From the NCBI RefSeq assembly GCF_008312835.1, contig NZ_VSKS01000010.1:1-64000 (forward strand): 64,000 bases of DNA. Reading direction: 5' to 3'. Under the pieces are notes generated by a model. The model did no database searches. It was given only the letters and a program-made list of their open reading frames with translations, and was not told where the DNA came from. The position numbers were made by a program, and so were the translations under genes. The DNA comes from Streptomyces marokkonensis. Its GTDB lineage: Bacteria; Actinomycetota; Actinomycetes; Streptomycetales; Streptomycetaceae. Below, one piece after another: positions 36,854 to 45,418 of the stretch (the stretch's first letter is position 1; the number at the start of each line of letters is the position of its first letter).

Positions 36854-38143
36854 ATGTCAATGTCGAAAGGATCGAACACACCGGTGCCGACGACGGCACT
36901 GCGGGTGGATGTGGGCTGGCGCTCCGGCCCCGGTGTACCCGACGCGGACGCCTCGGCGCTGCTGCTGGCCGGCGGGAAGGTCCGTTCCGACAGCGACTTC
37001 GTCTTCTACAACCAGCCGGCCCACTCCTCCGGCGCCGTCCGGCACGAGGGCAAGCGGGACGCCGGCGGCCGGGTCACCGACACCCTGCTCGTCGACCTCA
37101 CGCGCGTGGAGCCCGGCATCGAGACCGTGATCCTGGCCGCCTCCTGCGACGGGGGCGCGTTCGGACAGGTCCCGGATCTGTACATCGAGGTCAAGGACTC
37201 CGCGAGCGGCACCGTGGCGGCACGCTTCGACAGCACCGGCGCGACCACGGAGACGGCGTTCGTGCTCGGCGAGTTCTACCGGCGCCAGGGCGCCTGGAAG
37301 TTCCGCGCCGTCGGCCAGGGCTACAGCAGCGGACTCGAGGGCCTCGCCACCGACTACGGCATCACCGTGGACGAACCGCAGCACGCCGCCCCGGCGGCCC
37401 CGGCCCTCGCGGTGCCGCCCGTCGCCGCCCCGGTCACCGCGCCCCCGCCGCCGGCGGCCCCGCCTCTCGCTCCGCCCCCGCCGTCCGCACCCACCGCGCC
37501 CGTCCGGCTGACGAAGGTCACGCTCACCAAGTCGGCCCCGTCGGTCTCGCTCACCAAGCAGGGCGGCACCTCGGGCGCCCTGCACGTCAACCTCAACTGG
37601 GAGGTGCGCAAACAGTTCTCGGGATGGGCCGGAAAGCTCGGCCGCCCGGTCGCCATGCACTCCGACCTCGACCTCGACCTGTGCGCCCTGTACGAACTCA
37701 CCGACGGCAGGAAGGGCGTCGTCCAGGCCCTCGGCAACGCCTTCGGGGCCCTGCACCAGCCCCCGTTCATCCACCTCGACGGGGACGACCGCACCGGTGC
37801 CGTGTCCAGCGGCGAGAACCTCACCGTCAGTCTCGACCACAAGCACCTCTTCCGGCGCATCCTCGTCTTCGTCACCATCTACGAGGGCGCCCGCTCCTTC
37901 GCCGACCTGCACGCCACGGTCACCCTCAATCCGCAGCACGGCGCGGCGATCGACTTCTCCCTCGACGAGTGCACCGTCCCCTCGACGGTCTGCGCCCTCG
38001 CCCTCATCACCAACACCGGCGGCGGCGAACTCGTCGTCCGGCGCGAGGCCCGCTACCTGGTCCCGGAGCGGGGCGTGAGCCCGCAGCGCACCGTCGACCA
38101 CGCCTACGGATGGGGCATGAACTGGACCCCGGGCCGGAAGTGA
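36854..38143 (+). CDS. TerD-family protein with Pro/Ala linker
   Basis: 429 aa. The N-terminal TerD domain has DADASALLLAGGKVRSDSDF and YNQPAHSSGAV, with acidic calcium-binding residues. A Pro/Ala linker (about residues 182-214) is followed by a second, diverged TerD-like half (VNLNWEVRK, LDLDLCALYEL). TerD proteins link to tellurite and stress resistance, and in Streptomyces to development and calcium. The ATG at 36854 has GGGGGCGG upstream; ATG 36860 is possible. The 289-bp gap before it contains a locally AT-rich stretch near 36570-36660 but no gene. Confidence 0.85.
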   Translation: MSMSKGSNTPVPTTALRVDVGWRSGPGVPDADASALLLAGGKVRSDSDFVFYNQPAHSSGAVRHEGKRDAGGRVTDTLLVDLTRVEPGIETVILAASCDGGAFGQVPDLYIEVKDSASGTVAARFDSTGATTETAFVLGEFYRRQGAWKFRAVGQGYSSGLEGLATDYGITVDEPQHAAPAAPALAVPPVAAPVTAPPPPAAPPLAPPPPSAPTAPVRLTKVTLTKSAPSVSLTKQGGTSGALHVNLNWEVRKQFSGWAGKLGRPVAMHSDLDLDLCALYELTDGRKGVVQALGNAFGALHQPPFIHLDGDDRTGAVSSGENLTVSLDHKHLFRRILVFVTIYEGARSFADLHATVTLNPQHGAAIDFSLDECTVPSTVCALALITNTGGGELVVRREARYLVPERGVSPQRTVDHAYGWGMNWTPGRK

Positions 38144-38150
38144 GGGCGCG

Positions 38151-39326
38151 TCAGCCCTCGTCCGGCACGGCCTCCGGACGGGCGTAGGTGCGGCCCTTCC
38201 AGGCGGCACCGCGCCCCCGGTGGTGCCGCACCGCCGAGTCCACCGTCATGAGGAGGTACAGCGACGCGGTGAACGGCAGCAGGGGAGCGAGCCACAGCGG
38301 CTGCCGGTAGTGACGGAGCATCGGGACGTACGTCCCCGACATCACGAGCCAGGCCGCCGCACCCGGCACCGCCGCCGCGGCGCTCCCCGTCACCGCGCCC
38401 GCGATCACCGCGACGGGCGGCACCAGATACACCAGCGCCAGCCCGGCGACCGTACCGGCCAGCAGCACCGGGCTGTGCCGCAGTTGCGCGTACGCGCTGC
38501 GCGACACCATGCGCCACAGATCGCGCAGCCGCGGATACGGGCGCACGCTGTCCACCCCGTCCGCGAGCCCCAGCCAGATCCGGCCGCCGCTCCGCTTGAC
38601 CGCGCGGGCGAGGGCCACGTCGTCGATGACGGCGTGGCGGATGGCGTCCGGGATCCGCGCCCGCGCGGCGGTCTCGGCGCGCAGCAGCACACAGCCGCCG
38701 GCCGCGGCGGCCGTGCGGGTACCCGCCCTCCCGATCCTGCGGAACGGATAGAGCTGCGCGAAGAAGTAGACGAAGGCCGGTACGACCAGTCGCTCCCAAC
38801 GGCTCTCGACCCGCAGCCGGGCCATCTGCGACACCACGTCGAACCCGCCGGTGCGGGCGGCCGCGACCAGCCGGCGCAGACTGTCCGGCGCGTGCGCGAT
38901 GTCGGCGTCCGTCAGCAGCAGGTACTCGGGGTCACGCGCCCGTGCCAGGGCGATCCCGTGCCGCACCGCCCACAGCTTGCCGGTCCAGCCGGCGGGCGGC
39001 TCACCCGGAGAATCCACCGTGAGCGGCAGCCCGCCGTGGCGTCGCGCGAGCTCCCGCGCGAGTTCTCCGGTGCCGTCCGTACTGCCGTCGTCGACGAGGA
39101 AGACCTCCGCCCGCCCCGGATAGTCCTGGGCCAGCACCGACGGCAGGCTCGCGGGAAGCACGGCCGCCTCGTCGCGCGCGGGGACGACGACGCACACGCC
39201 CGGCCACGCGTCGGGCACGCCGAGCGGCGGAAGCCGGACGTCCGTACGCCAGAACCATCCCTGGCAGAGCAGCAGCCACAGCCAGGCGGCGAGTGATCCG
39301 GCGGCACTCCACACAACGGCGCTCAC
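38151..39326 (-). CDS. GT2-family glycosyltransferase, HpnB-like
   Basis: 391 aa. One N-terminal membrane segment, a GT-A domain (VCVVVPARDEAAVLPASL, EVFLVDDGSTDGT, LLTDADIAHAP) and C-terminal membrane helices are seen. The GWTGKLWAVRHG motif is that of hopene-associated glycosyltransferase HpnB. A sugar or lipid substrate is likely; no hopanoid genes lie nearby. The GTG at 39326 is used although its ribosome-binding site is weak. It diverges from the racemase gene. Confidence 0.83.
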   Translation of the reverse strand: MSAVVWSAAGSLAAWLWLLLCQGWFWRTDVRLPPLGVPDAWPGVCVVVPARDEAAVLPASLPSVLAQDYPGRAEVFLVDDGSTDGTGELARELARRHGGLPLTVDSPGEPPAGWTGKLWAVRHGIALARARDPEYLLLTDADIAHAPDSLRRLVAAARTGGFDVVSQMARLRVESRWERLVVPAFVYFFAQLYPFRRIGRAGTRTAAAAGGCVLLRAETAARARIPDAIRHAVIDDVALARAVKRSGGRIWLGLADGVDSVRPYPRLRDLWRMVSRSAYAQLRHSPVLLAGTVAGLALVYLVPPVAVIAGAVTGSAAAAVPGAAAWLVMSGTYVPMLRHYRQPLWLAPLLPFTASLYLLMTVDSAVRHHRGRGAAWKGRTYARPEAVPDEG

Positions 39327-39383
39327 GTGCGCAGTCTGCACCACGGCACCGCTCCGCAGCGGCTCATCGACTATCGTGACCGG

Positions 39384-40178
39384 GTGAAGATCGCGCTCAT
39401 GGACTCCGGAATCGGACTGCTGGCGGCCACGGCCGCGGTACGGCGTCTGCGCCCCGACGCCGATCTCGTACTCTCCCTCGACCCCGACGGCATGCCCTGG
39501 GGACCGAGGACCCCCGAGGACCTCACCGGGCGCGCCCTCGCCGTCGCGGAGGCGGCGGCGGCACACCGCCCCGACGCCCTGATCGTCGGCTGCAACACCG
39601 CCACCGTGCACGCCCTCACCGCCCTGCGCGCCCGTCTCGAACCCGCGCTGCCCGTCATCGGCACCGTCCCGGCGATCAAGCCGGCCGCGGCCGGCGGCGG
39701 ACCGCTGGCGATCTGGGCCACGCCCGCCACCACCGGCAGCCCCTACCAGCGCGATCTGATCGAGAACTTCGCCGACGGCGTGACCGTCACCGAGGTGCCC
39801 TGCTGGGGGCTCGCCGAGGCGGTGGAGCGAGCGGACGAGACGGCGATCGACGCCGCGGTCGCCGCGGCCGCCGGGCTCACCCCGGACGACGTGACGACCG
39901 TCGTCCTGGGCTGCACCCACTACGAACTGGTCGCCGAGCGCATCCGGGCCGCCGTGCAGCGCCCCGGCCGTCCGCCGCTCGTCCTGCGCGGCTCCGCCGG
40001 GGCCGTGGCCGCCCAGGCCCTGCGCCGCCTCGGTGAACGGGCTGCCCCGGGGGGGCCGGTGAGCGGCACCCTGACGGTGCTGCTGAGCGGACGCGACGGC
40101 GTGCTGCCCGAGGCCGCCCTCACCTACGCCGAAGGCAGGCTGCTCCAGCCGCTCGCTCCCGCCCGGACGGCCCAGTAA
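39384..40178 (+). CDS. Asp/Glu racemase-family protein
   Basis: 264 aa. Two catalytic Cys motifs are seen, GCNTATVHAL and VLGCTHYEL, as in glutamate racemase MurI, which makes D-glutamate for peptidoglycan. The N-terminal MDSGIGLLAA replaces the usual FDSGVGGL. Divergence from MurI and the absence of murein genes nearby leave substrate specificity open. The GTG at 39384 is chosen by family alignment. Confidence 0.82.
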   Translation: MKIALMDSGIGLLAATAAVRRLRPDADLVLSLDPDGMPWGPRTPEDLTGRALAVAEAAAAHRPDALIVGCNTATVHALTALRARLEPALPVIGTVPAIKPAAAGGGPLAIWATPATTGSPYQRDLIENFADGVTVTEVPCWGLAEAVERADETAIDAAVAAAAGLTPDDVTTVVLGCTHYELVAERIRAAVQRPGRPPLVLRGSAGAVAAQALRRLGERAAPGGPVSGTLTVLLSGRDGVLPEAALTYAEGRLLQPLAPARTAQ

Positions 40179-40228
40179 CGCTGTGCTACGCGGTACCAGC
40201 TGAGCGAATCCTGAGTAGTCTCAAACGT

Positions 40229-40774
40229 ATGAGGGACCACCGCCACGGCGAGCACGGCCCCGACCCCGGGGTCTGGACCGGCCGCGCCACCGGTCGCTTC
40301 CAGTGGCTCCTGGCGCTGATCGGCGCCGCCTGCATGGCGCTCGGCATCGCGCTGGCCGTCGACTCCGCGTGGACGACCGGTGTCGCGCCGCTGGTCATGG
40401 CCGTCGTCGGCTGCATCGCCGCCGGTCTGCTCGTCCTGTTCGGCACCCTCGCCTTCGTGCACGTCGCGCTGCGGGTCGACGAGGACCATCTCGAGGTGCG
40501 CTGCGGGCACATGGGGTTGCCGCGCCGCCGTATCCCGCTGTCGCACGTCGCGGGCGCGGAGTTCGCCCCGCACGTCACGCCGCGTCACTGGGGCGGCTGG
40601 GGATACCGCTGGCGGCCCGAGAAGGGCACGGCGGTCGTCGTGCGCCGCGGCGAGGGGGTCGTCCTGCGACTGTGGGACGGCCACACCTTCACGGTCACCG
40701 TGGACGACGCGGAAGCGGCGGTCACCGTCATCCGCGACCGCCTCCGCCCCCGCAAACCGGGCACGGAGCACTGA
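40229..40774 (+). CDS. Small membrane protein of unknown function
   Basis: 181 aa. Two adjacent membrane segments (about residues 24-72) are followed by a soluble domain rich in beta strands and Trp (HWGGWGYRWRPEKGTAVVVRRGEGVVL). The layout resembles bacterial PH-like two-helix proteins, but the family is not certain. Typical Streptomyces codon use supports it. Confidence 0.78.
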   Translation: MRDHRHGEHGPDPGVWTGRATGRFQWLLALIGAACMALGIALAVDSAWTTGVAPLVMAVVGCIAAGLLVLFGTLAFVHVALRVDEDHLEVRCGHMGLPRRRIPLSHVAGAEFAPHVTPRHWGGWGYRWRPEKGTAVVVRRGEGVVLRLWDGHTFTVTVDDAEAAVTVIRDRLRPRKPGTEH

Positions 40775-40786
40775 GCCGAGCGATCC

Positions 40787-40812
40787 CGGTACGGCGCCGG
40801 ATCGCCGTACCG
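40787..40812. terminator. Hairpin terminator
   Basis: A 10-bp inverted repeat (CGGTACGGCG paired with CGCCGTACCG, 6-nt loop) lies 13 bp after the small membrane protein stop. The rest of 40813-41002 shows nothing else. Confidence 0.65.
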
Positions 40813-41002
40813 CGGGTCGCGCGAAGGGCGGGCGGAGTGTGCGGACCGACGGGCCGCACCCCGCCGCCGGACGAGCCGGTCACCACGCGGACGCGGCCTG
40901 CCCGTCGCCGCCGTGGCCGGTCGTCCGGCCGACGGGTGCCGCGGCCGGTGCCCGCAGGCCGTCGCCGCGCGCAGGCGGGGCGGCCCGTGCGTGTGCGGCC
41001 GG

Positions 41003-42067
41003 TCACCGGGTGGGGCGGTTCCCGCGCGGGCGTGTGCCGCCCGCGCCGCGGGTCGCGTCGTCCGGGAAGGGGCGGGAGGTCGCCAGGCCCGCCAGCAGGC
41101 CGCCGCCCACGGACACCGCCGTGAAGCTCAGGGCGTTGCCCACCGAGGCGATCGCGGCGAGACCCGTCAGAGCCGCGCCCGCGGTCAGTACCACCGGCGT
41201 GGCACGCGGGCTGCACCAGAGGGCGTACAGCAGCCAGCCGAACACGAGCGCCAGCAGCGCCACCCCGACGACGCCCTGCTCGGCCGCGAGCTGGAGCGGC
41301 GCGGAGTGCGGCTTGCCGTCGGACAGCGGCGACCGGACCGACGTCGCGCTGAGGTCCCCGAAGCGCCCCGGGCCCACACCCAGGCCCGCGTGCTCCCGGA
41401 CCATGCCGAGCGCGTCCCGCCACAGCCCGACGCGGTGCGGGGTCAGCCGGCCCTCCAGCGACGCCGCGAGCCCGTCCGGGACGGCGTTCCCGGCCACCGC
41501 CCAGGCCGGCCCGGCCACCCCCGCGACGGCCACGCCCAGCGCGGCGAGTGCGGGACCGCGGCGCCGTACGCGGCCCACGGCGAGGGAACACAGCAGCACC
41601 GCGGTGCCCGTGACGCATCCGGCGAGCGACCCCAGCACGGCCGCGGTCACGACGATGCCCGCGGCCAGCAGCCGCAGCGCGAACCGCACCGCCGGCGCGG
41701 TGGACGCCCAGGCCGCGCAGCACGCGGCGCCGACCGACAGGGTCACCATGGCGGCCGTCGCACCGGCGTGCCCCAGCGGGGCGGTGATCTGCGGGCCCGG
41801 CGTCAGCTGCGGGACCGTCACCGTCAGGCCGATGCCGGCCAGGGCACCCGCGCAGGGCGCGGCCACCGGCAGCAGTGCCCCGCCGACCCGGCCCGCGGCA
41901 TAGCCGGCGGCCACGGCGAGGACCGCGAGCAGCATGCCCTCCGGGCGGCCGCCCAGCGCCGCGGCCGTGACCAGGGGCCAGGCCGCACAGGCACCCAGCA
42001 CGACGACGCCCGCCGCGTCCGGACCGATCCGTCTTCCGCCGTCCGCGTCCGTACCGGCGGCAGCCAT
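41003..42067 (-). CDS. O-antigen-ligase-like (Wzy_C) polytopic membrane protein
   Basis: 354 aa, with about 9-10 membrane segments rich in Ala, Val and Leu. The extracytoplasmic loop and following helix (LGVGPGRF ... PHSAPLQLAAEQGVVGVALL) match the Wzy_C pattern of O-antigen ligases and polymerases, which move glycan chains between lipid carriers. No glycan cluster is adjacent. The ATG at 42067 is preferred. The 265-bp gap to the divergent lnt gene shows no other feature. Confidence 0.72.
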   Translation of the reverse strand: MAAAGTDADGGRRIGPDAAGVVVLGACAAWPLVTAAALGGRPEGMLLAVLAVAAGYAAGRVGGALLPVAAPCAGALAGIGLTVTVPQLTPGPQITAPLGHAGATAAMVTLSVGAACCAAWASTAPAVRFALRLLAAGIVVTAAVLGSLAGCVTGTAVLLCSLAVGRVRRRGPALAALGVAVAGVAGPAWAVAGNAVPDGLAASLEGRLTPHRVGLWRDALGMVREHAGLGVGPGRFGDLSATSVRSPLSDGKPHSAPLQLAAEQGVVGVALLALVFGWLLYALWCSPRATPVVLTAGAALTGLAAIASVGNALSFTAVSVGGGLLAGLATSRPFPDDATRGAGGTRPRGNRPTR

Positions 42068-42332
42068 CACCGTGGAACCCACCCCGCACCCCGCACCGCG
42101 TCGCCCCCGACCTGTGACGGGCCCCGGGCGCCGGCACCGCGACGCGCCGCACGACCGGGGCACCGGCACACCGTAACGGCTGGTGGCCGGTTTGGGGATG
42201 TGTGGTGACACGTCCCGTGGAAACGATGCCGCGCGCCGGCCGTTCCGGAGGGGGCACGGGCCACCGGCGGCGACCTCCTGCCCGCGCGGCCGTGCTTGTC
42301 GGCCACCAGGTCACCCGCCGTAGACTCCCGGA

Positions 42333-43946
42333 GTGACCGTCACCGCAACCACCGTCGGCGAGTCGGACCCGATGCCGCCGCAGACCGCGTCCAGCGCGCG
42401 GGGCCGGCGGCTCGTGCGCCTCCTCCCGGCCGCCGCAGCCGCGCTCTCGGGCCTGCTCCTCTACGTCAGCTTCCCGCCGCGCACCCTGTGGTGGCTGGCC
42501 CTGCCCGCCTTCGCCGTCTTCGGCTGGGTTCTGCGCGGCCGGAGCTGGAAGGCGGGACTCGGCCTCGGCTACCTCTTCGGACTCGGCTTCCTGCTGCCGC
42601 TGCTGGTGTGGACCGGTGTCGAGGTCGGACCCGGCCCGTGGATCGCGCTGGTGGTGATCGAGGCCATCTTCGTCGCGCTGGTCGGCGCGGGGATCACCGT
42701 GGTGTCGAAACTGCCCGGGTGGCCGGTGTGGGCGGCGGCCCTGTGGATCGCGGGCGAGGCGGCACGCGCGCGCGTGCCGTTCAGCGGCTTTCCCTGGGGC
42801 AAGACCGCGTTCGGTCAGGCGGACGGTGTCTTCCTGCCGCTCGCCGCGCTCGGCGGCACCCCGGTGCTCGGCTTCGCCGTCGTGCTGTGCGGCTTCGGCC
42901 TGTACGAGACCGTGCGGCTCGCCGTGCGGGCACGCCGTACCGGGACCCTGCACCGGGCCGCGGCGGTCGTCGGCGTGCTGAGTGTCGCCGTCCCGCCGGT
43001 CGCGGCCCTCGCGGCCCGCGCGCTGGTCGGCGACAAGGCCGAGGACGGCACCACCACCGTCGCCGTCATCCAGGGCAACGTGCCCCGTCTGGGTCTCGAC
43101 TTCAACTCCCAGCGGCGCGCCGTCCTCGACTACCACGCGCGGGAGACGGAGCGTCTGGCCGCCGAGGTGGCGGCGGGCAGGGTCGGGCGCCCGGACATCG
43201 TGCTGTGGCCGGAGAACTCGTCCGACATCGACCCCTTCGTGAACCCCGACGCGCGCGCCGTCATCGACAAGGCGGCCAAGGCCGTCGACGCGCCCATCTC
43301 GGTCGGCGGCGTGGTCGCCAGGGACGGCAAGCTGCTCAACGAGCAGATCCTCTGGGACCCGGTGAAGGGCCCCGTCGACACCTACGACAAACGGCAGATC
43401 CAGCCCTTCGGCGAGTACCTGCCGCTGCGCCCGCTCGTCGGAGCGATCAACGAGAACTGGACCTCGATGGTCCGCCAGGACTTCAGCCGGGGCGGCGAGC
43501 CCGGCGTGTTCCGCATGAACGGCACCGGGGTCGGCCTGGTCACCTGCTACGAGGCCGCCTTCGACTGGGCGGTGCGCGACACGGTCACCGCGGGAGCCCA
43601 GCTGATCTCGGTGCCCAGCAACAACGCCACCTTCGGCCGCAGCGAGATGACCTACCAGCAGCTGGCCATGTCCCGGGTCCGCGCCGTCGAGCACAGCCGC
43701 GCCGTCACCGTGCCGGTGACCAGCGGGGTGAGCGCGGTCATCATGCCCGACGGGGAGATCACGCGGAGGACCGGCATGTTCGTCGCCGACTCGCTGGTGC
43801 AGGAGGTGCCGCTGCGCTCCTCCCTGACGCCTGCCACCCGTCTCGGCGTGCTTCCGGAGGCCGCCCTCGTCCTCGTCGCCGCGGGCGGCATCGGCTGGGG
43901 CGTCGGCGCCGGGGTGCGCGCACGACGACGCGCCGGCGACGCGTAG
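42333..43946 (+). CDS. lnt: Apolipoprotein N-acyltransferase Lnt
   Basis: 537 aa. Membrane helices fill the N-terminal 190 residues, followed by a nitrilase-like domain with catalytic triad E294 (LWPENSS), K353 (YDKRQIQPFGEYLP) and C405 (VTCYEAAFDW). The Lys-Cys spacing equals that in E. coli Lnt (52). The enzyme N-acylates the lipoprotein N-terminal Cys on the outer face of the membrane. The GTG at 42333 is used; ATG 42372 is an alternative. Confidence 0.93.
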   Translation: MTVTATTVGESDPMPPQTASSARGRRLVRLLPAAAAALSGLLLYVSFPPRTLWWLALPAFAVFGWVLRGRSWKAGLGLGYLFGLGFLLPLLVWTGVEVGPGPWIALVVIEAIFVALVGAGITVVSKLPGWPVWAAALWIAGEAARARVPFSGFPWGKTAFGQADGVFLPLAALGGTPVLGFAVVLCGFGLYETVRLAVRARRTGTLHRAAAVVGVLSVAVPPVAALAARALVGDKAEDGTTTVAVIQGNVPRLGLDFNSQRRAVLDYHARETERLAAEVAAGRVGRPDIVLWPENSSDIDPFVNPDARAVIDKAAKAVDAPISVGGVVARDGKLLNEQILWDPVKGPVDTYDKRQIQPFGEYLPLRPLVGAINENWTSMVRQDFSRGGEPGVFRMNGTGVGLVTCYEAAFDWAVRDTVTAGAQLISVPSNNATFGRSEMTYQQLAMSRVRAVEHSRAVTVPVTSGVSAVIMPDGEITRRTGMFVADSLVQEVPLRSSLTPATRLGVLPEAALVLVAAGGIGWGVGAGVRARRRAGDA

Positions 43947-44002
43947 GCGTACGCCCCAGGACGCGCGGGGGAGCGCCGGGCGGCGCCGGTTAGGGTCGGC
44001 CC

Positions 44003-44482
44003 ATGGCCACTCCTGACTTCATCCGCACACTGCGCGCCTCCGCCGGTCATCAGCTGCTGTGGCTCCCCGGGGTCACGGCGCTCGTCTTCGACGACGAGGG
44101 CCGGGTGCTGCTGAACCGCCGGTCGGACACGCGCAAGTGGTCGGTGATCGGCGGTATCCCCGACCCGGGGGAGCAGCCCGCGGCCTGCGCCGTGCGGGAG
44201 GTCGAGGAGGAGACCGCGGTGCGCTGCGCCGTCGAACGGGTCGTGCTGGTGCAGGCGCTGGACGCGGTGACGTACGAGAACGGCGACATCTGCCAGTACA
44301 TGGACATCACCTTCCGTTGCCGTGCCCTCGGCGGCGAGGCGCGGGTCAACGACGACGAGTCACTGGACGTCGGCTGGTTCGCCGTGGACGCGCTGCCGGA
44401 GCTGAACGAGTTCGCGCGCTTCCGTATCAAGCAGGCCCTGTCGGACGCACCCACATGGTTCGACCCCATTGGAAAGGGTTGA
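44003..44482 (+). CDS. NUDIX hydrolase
   Basis: 159 aa. The Nudix box GGIPDPGEQPAACAVREVEEE follows the GX5EX7REUXEE pattern with its metal-binding Glu residues. It hydrolyses a nucleoside diphosphate linked to another moiety; the substrate is unknown. The ATG at 44003 begins MATPDFIRTLRASAGHQLLW, as in many actinobacterial members. Confidence 0.9.
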   Translation: MATPDFIRTLRASAGHQLLWLPGVTALVFDDEGRVLLNRRSDTRKWSVIGGIPDPGEQPAACAVREVEEETAVRCAVERVVLVQALDAVTYENGDICQYMDITFRCRALGGEARVNDDESLDVGWFAVDALPELNEFARFRIKQALSDAPTWFDPIGKG

Positions 44483-44536
44483 ACTGTAGGGCCCGACCAC
44501 ATGGGTCGGCCCGGGGGTGCTGCCTAGGGTCGACCC

Positions 44537-45337
44537 ATGACCGCGCCCCGTGCCCTCCCGGCCCCCCACGCCACCCCCGTCGACCTCGGTGGCCGTACCG
44601 CCCTCGTCACCGGTGCCGCCGGCGGCATCGGCCGCGCCTGCGTGCTGCGGCTCGCGGCCGCCGGGGCCAAGGTCAGAGCCGTCGACCGGGACGCCACGGG
44701 ACTGGAGGCGCTCGCCGGGACGGCCCGGGACCTCTCAGGCACCGTCGAGCCGCACGTCCTGGACCTGACCGACCTGGACGCCGCCGAGCTCGTCGCCGCA
44801 GGCACCGACGTCCTGGTCAACAACGCGGGGCTGCAGCTGGTCCGTCCCCTCGAGGAATTCCCGCCCGACGTCTTCCACACGGTGCTCACCGTGATGCTGG
44901 AGGCACCCTTCCGGCTCATCCGGGGTGCCCTGCCGCACATGTACGGGCAGGGCTGGGGCCGCATCGTCAATGTGTCCTCGGTCCATGGACTGCGGGCCTC
45001 CGCCTACAAGTCCGCTTATGTGGCCGCGAAACACGGCCTGGAAGGGCTGTCCAAGACCGCCGCACTCGAAGGCGCACCCCACGGCGTCACCTCCAACTGC
45101 GTGAACCCCGGCTATGTGCGCACCCCCCTGGTGGAGAAGCAGATCGCCGACCAGGCCCGCGCGCACGGCATCCCCGAGGAACGCGTCCTGTCCGAGGTGC
45201 TGCTGCAGGACAGCGCGGTCAAGCGGCTCATCGAACCGGAGGACGTCGCCGAGGCGGTGGCGTACCTGTGCGGCCCGCGGGCGTCGTTCGTCACCGGCAC
45301 CTCCCTGGTCCTGGACGGCGGCTGGACCGCGCACTGA
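44537..45337 (+). CDS. 3-hydroxybutyrate dehydrogenase (SDR family)
   Basis: 266 aa. The cofactor motif TGAAGGIGRA, the NNAG motif, and the catalytic S148 with Y161-x3-K165 (YVAAKHGLEGLSK) are all present. NVSSVHGLRASAYKSAYVAAK and the LLQDSAVKRLIEPEDVAEAV region are typical of D-3-hydroxybutyrate dehydrogenase, which oxidises 3-hydroxybutyrate to acetoacetate. A GAF/PucR regulator and an MFS transporter follow, suggesting uptake and use of a small carboxylate. Confidence 0.88.
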   Translation: MTAPRALPAPHATPVDLGGRTALVTGAAGGIGRACVLRLAAAGAKVRAVDRDATGLEALAGTARDLSGTVEPHVLDLTDLDAAELVAAGTDVLVNNAGLQLVRPLEEFPPDVFHTVLTVMLEAPFRLIRGALPHMYGQGWGRIVNVSSVHGLRASAYKSAYVAAKHGLEGLSKTAALEGAPHGVTSNCVNPGYVRTPLVEKQIADQARAHGIPEERVLSEVLLQDSAVKRLIEPEDVAEAVAYLCGPRASFVTGTSLVLDGGWTAH

Positions 45338-45418
45338 GACATCGGCCACCGGCGGCCGGCCGTCGGCCGACGGAGTTGTCCACAGGCCTGACGGGGTGGC
45401 CGGGGGATGAGGAATCCT

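Noticed and set aside
40861-41002. A short plus-strand gene between the small membrane protein and the ligase-like gene
   Set aside because: No ribosome-binding site, Arg/Pro-rich translation, and no similarity recognised.
42296-43993. A 565-codon plus-strand frame overlapping lnt
   Set aside because: The lnt frame carries the full Glu-Lys-Cys triad; the other frame is Arg/Ala-rich shadow.
44483-44536. Imperfect GGGCC...GGCCC hairpin as a terminator after the NUDIX gene
   Set aside because: The arms mismatch and the structure runs into the leader of the next gene. Support is too weak to list.
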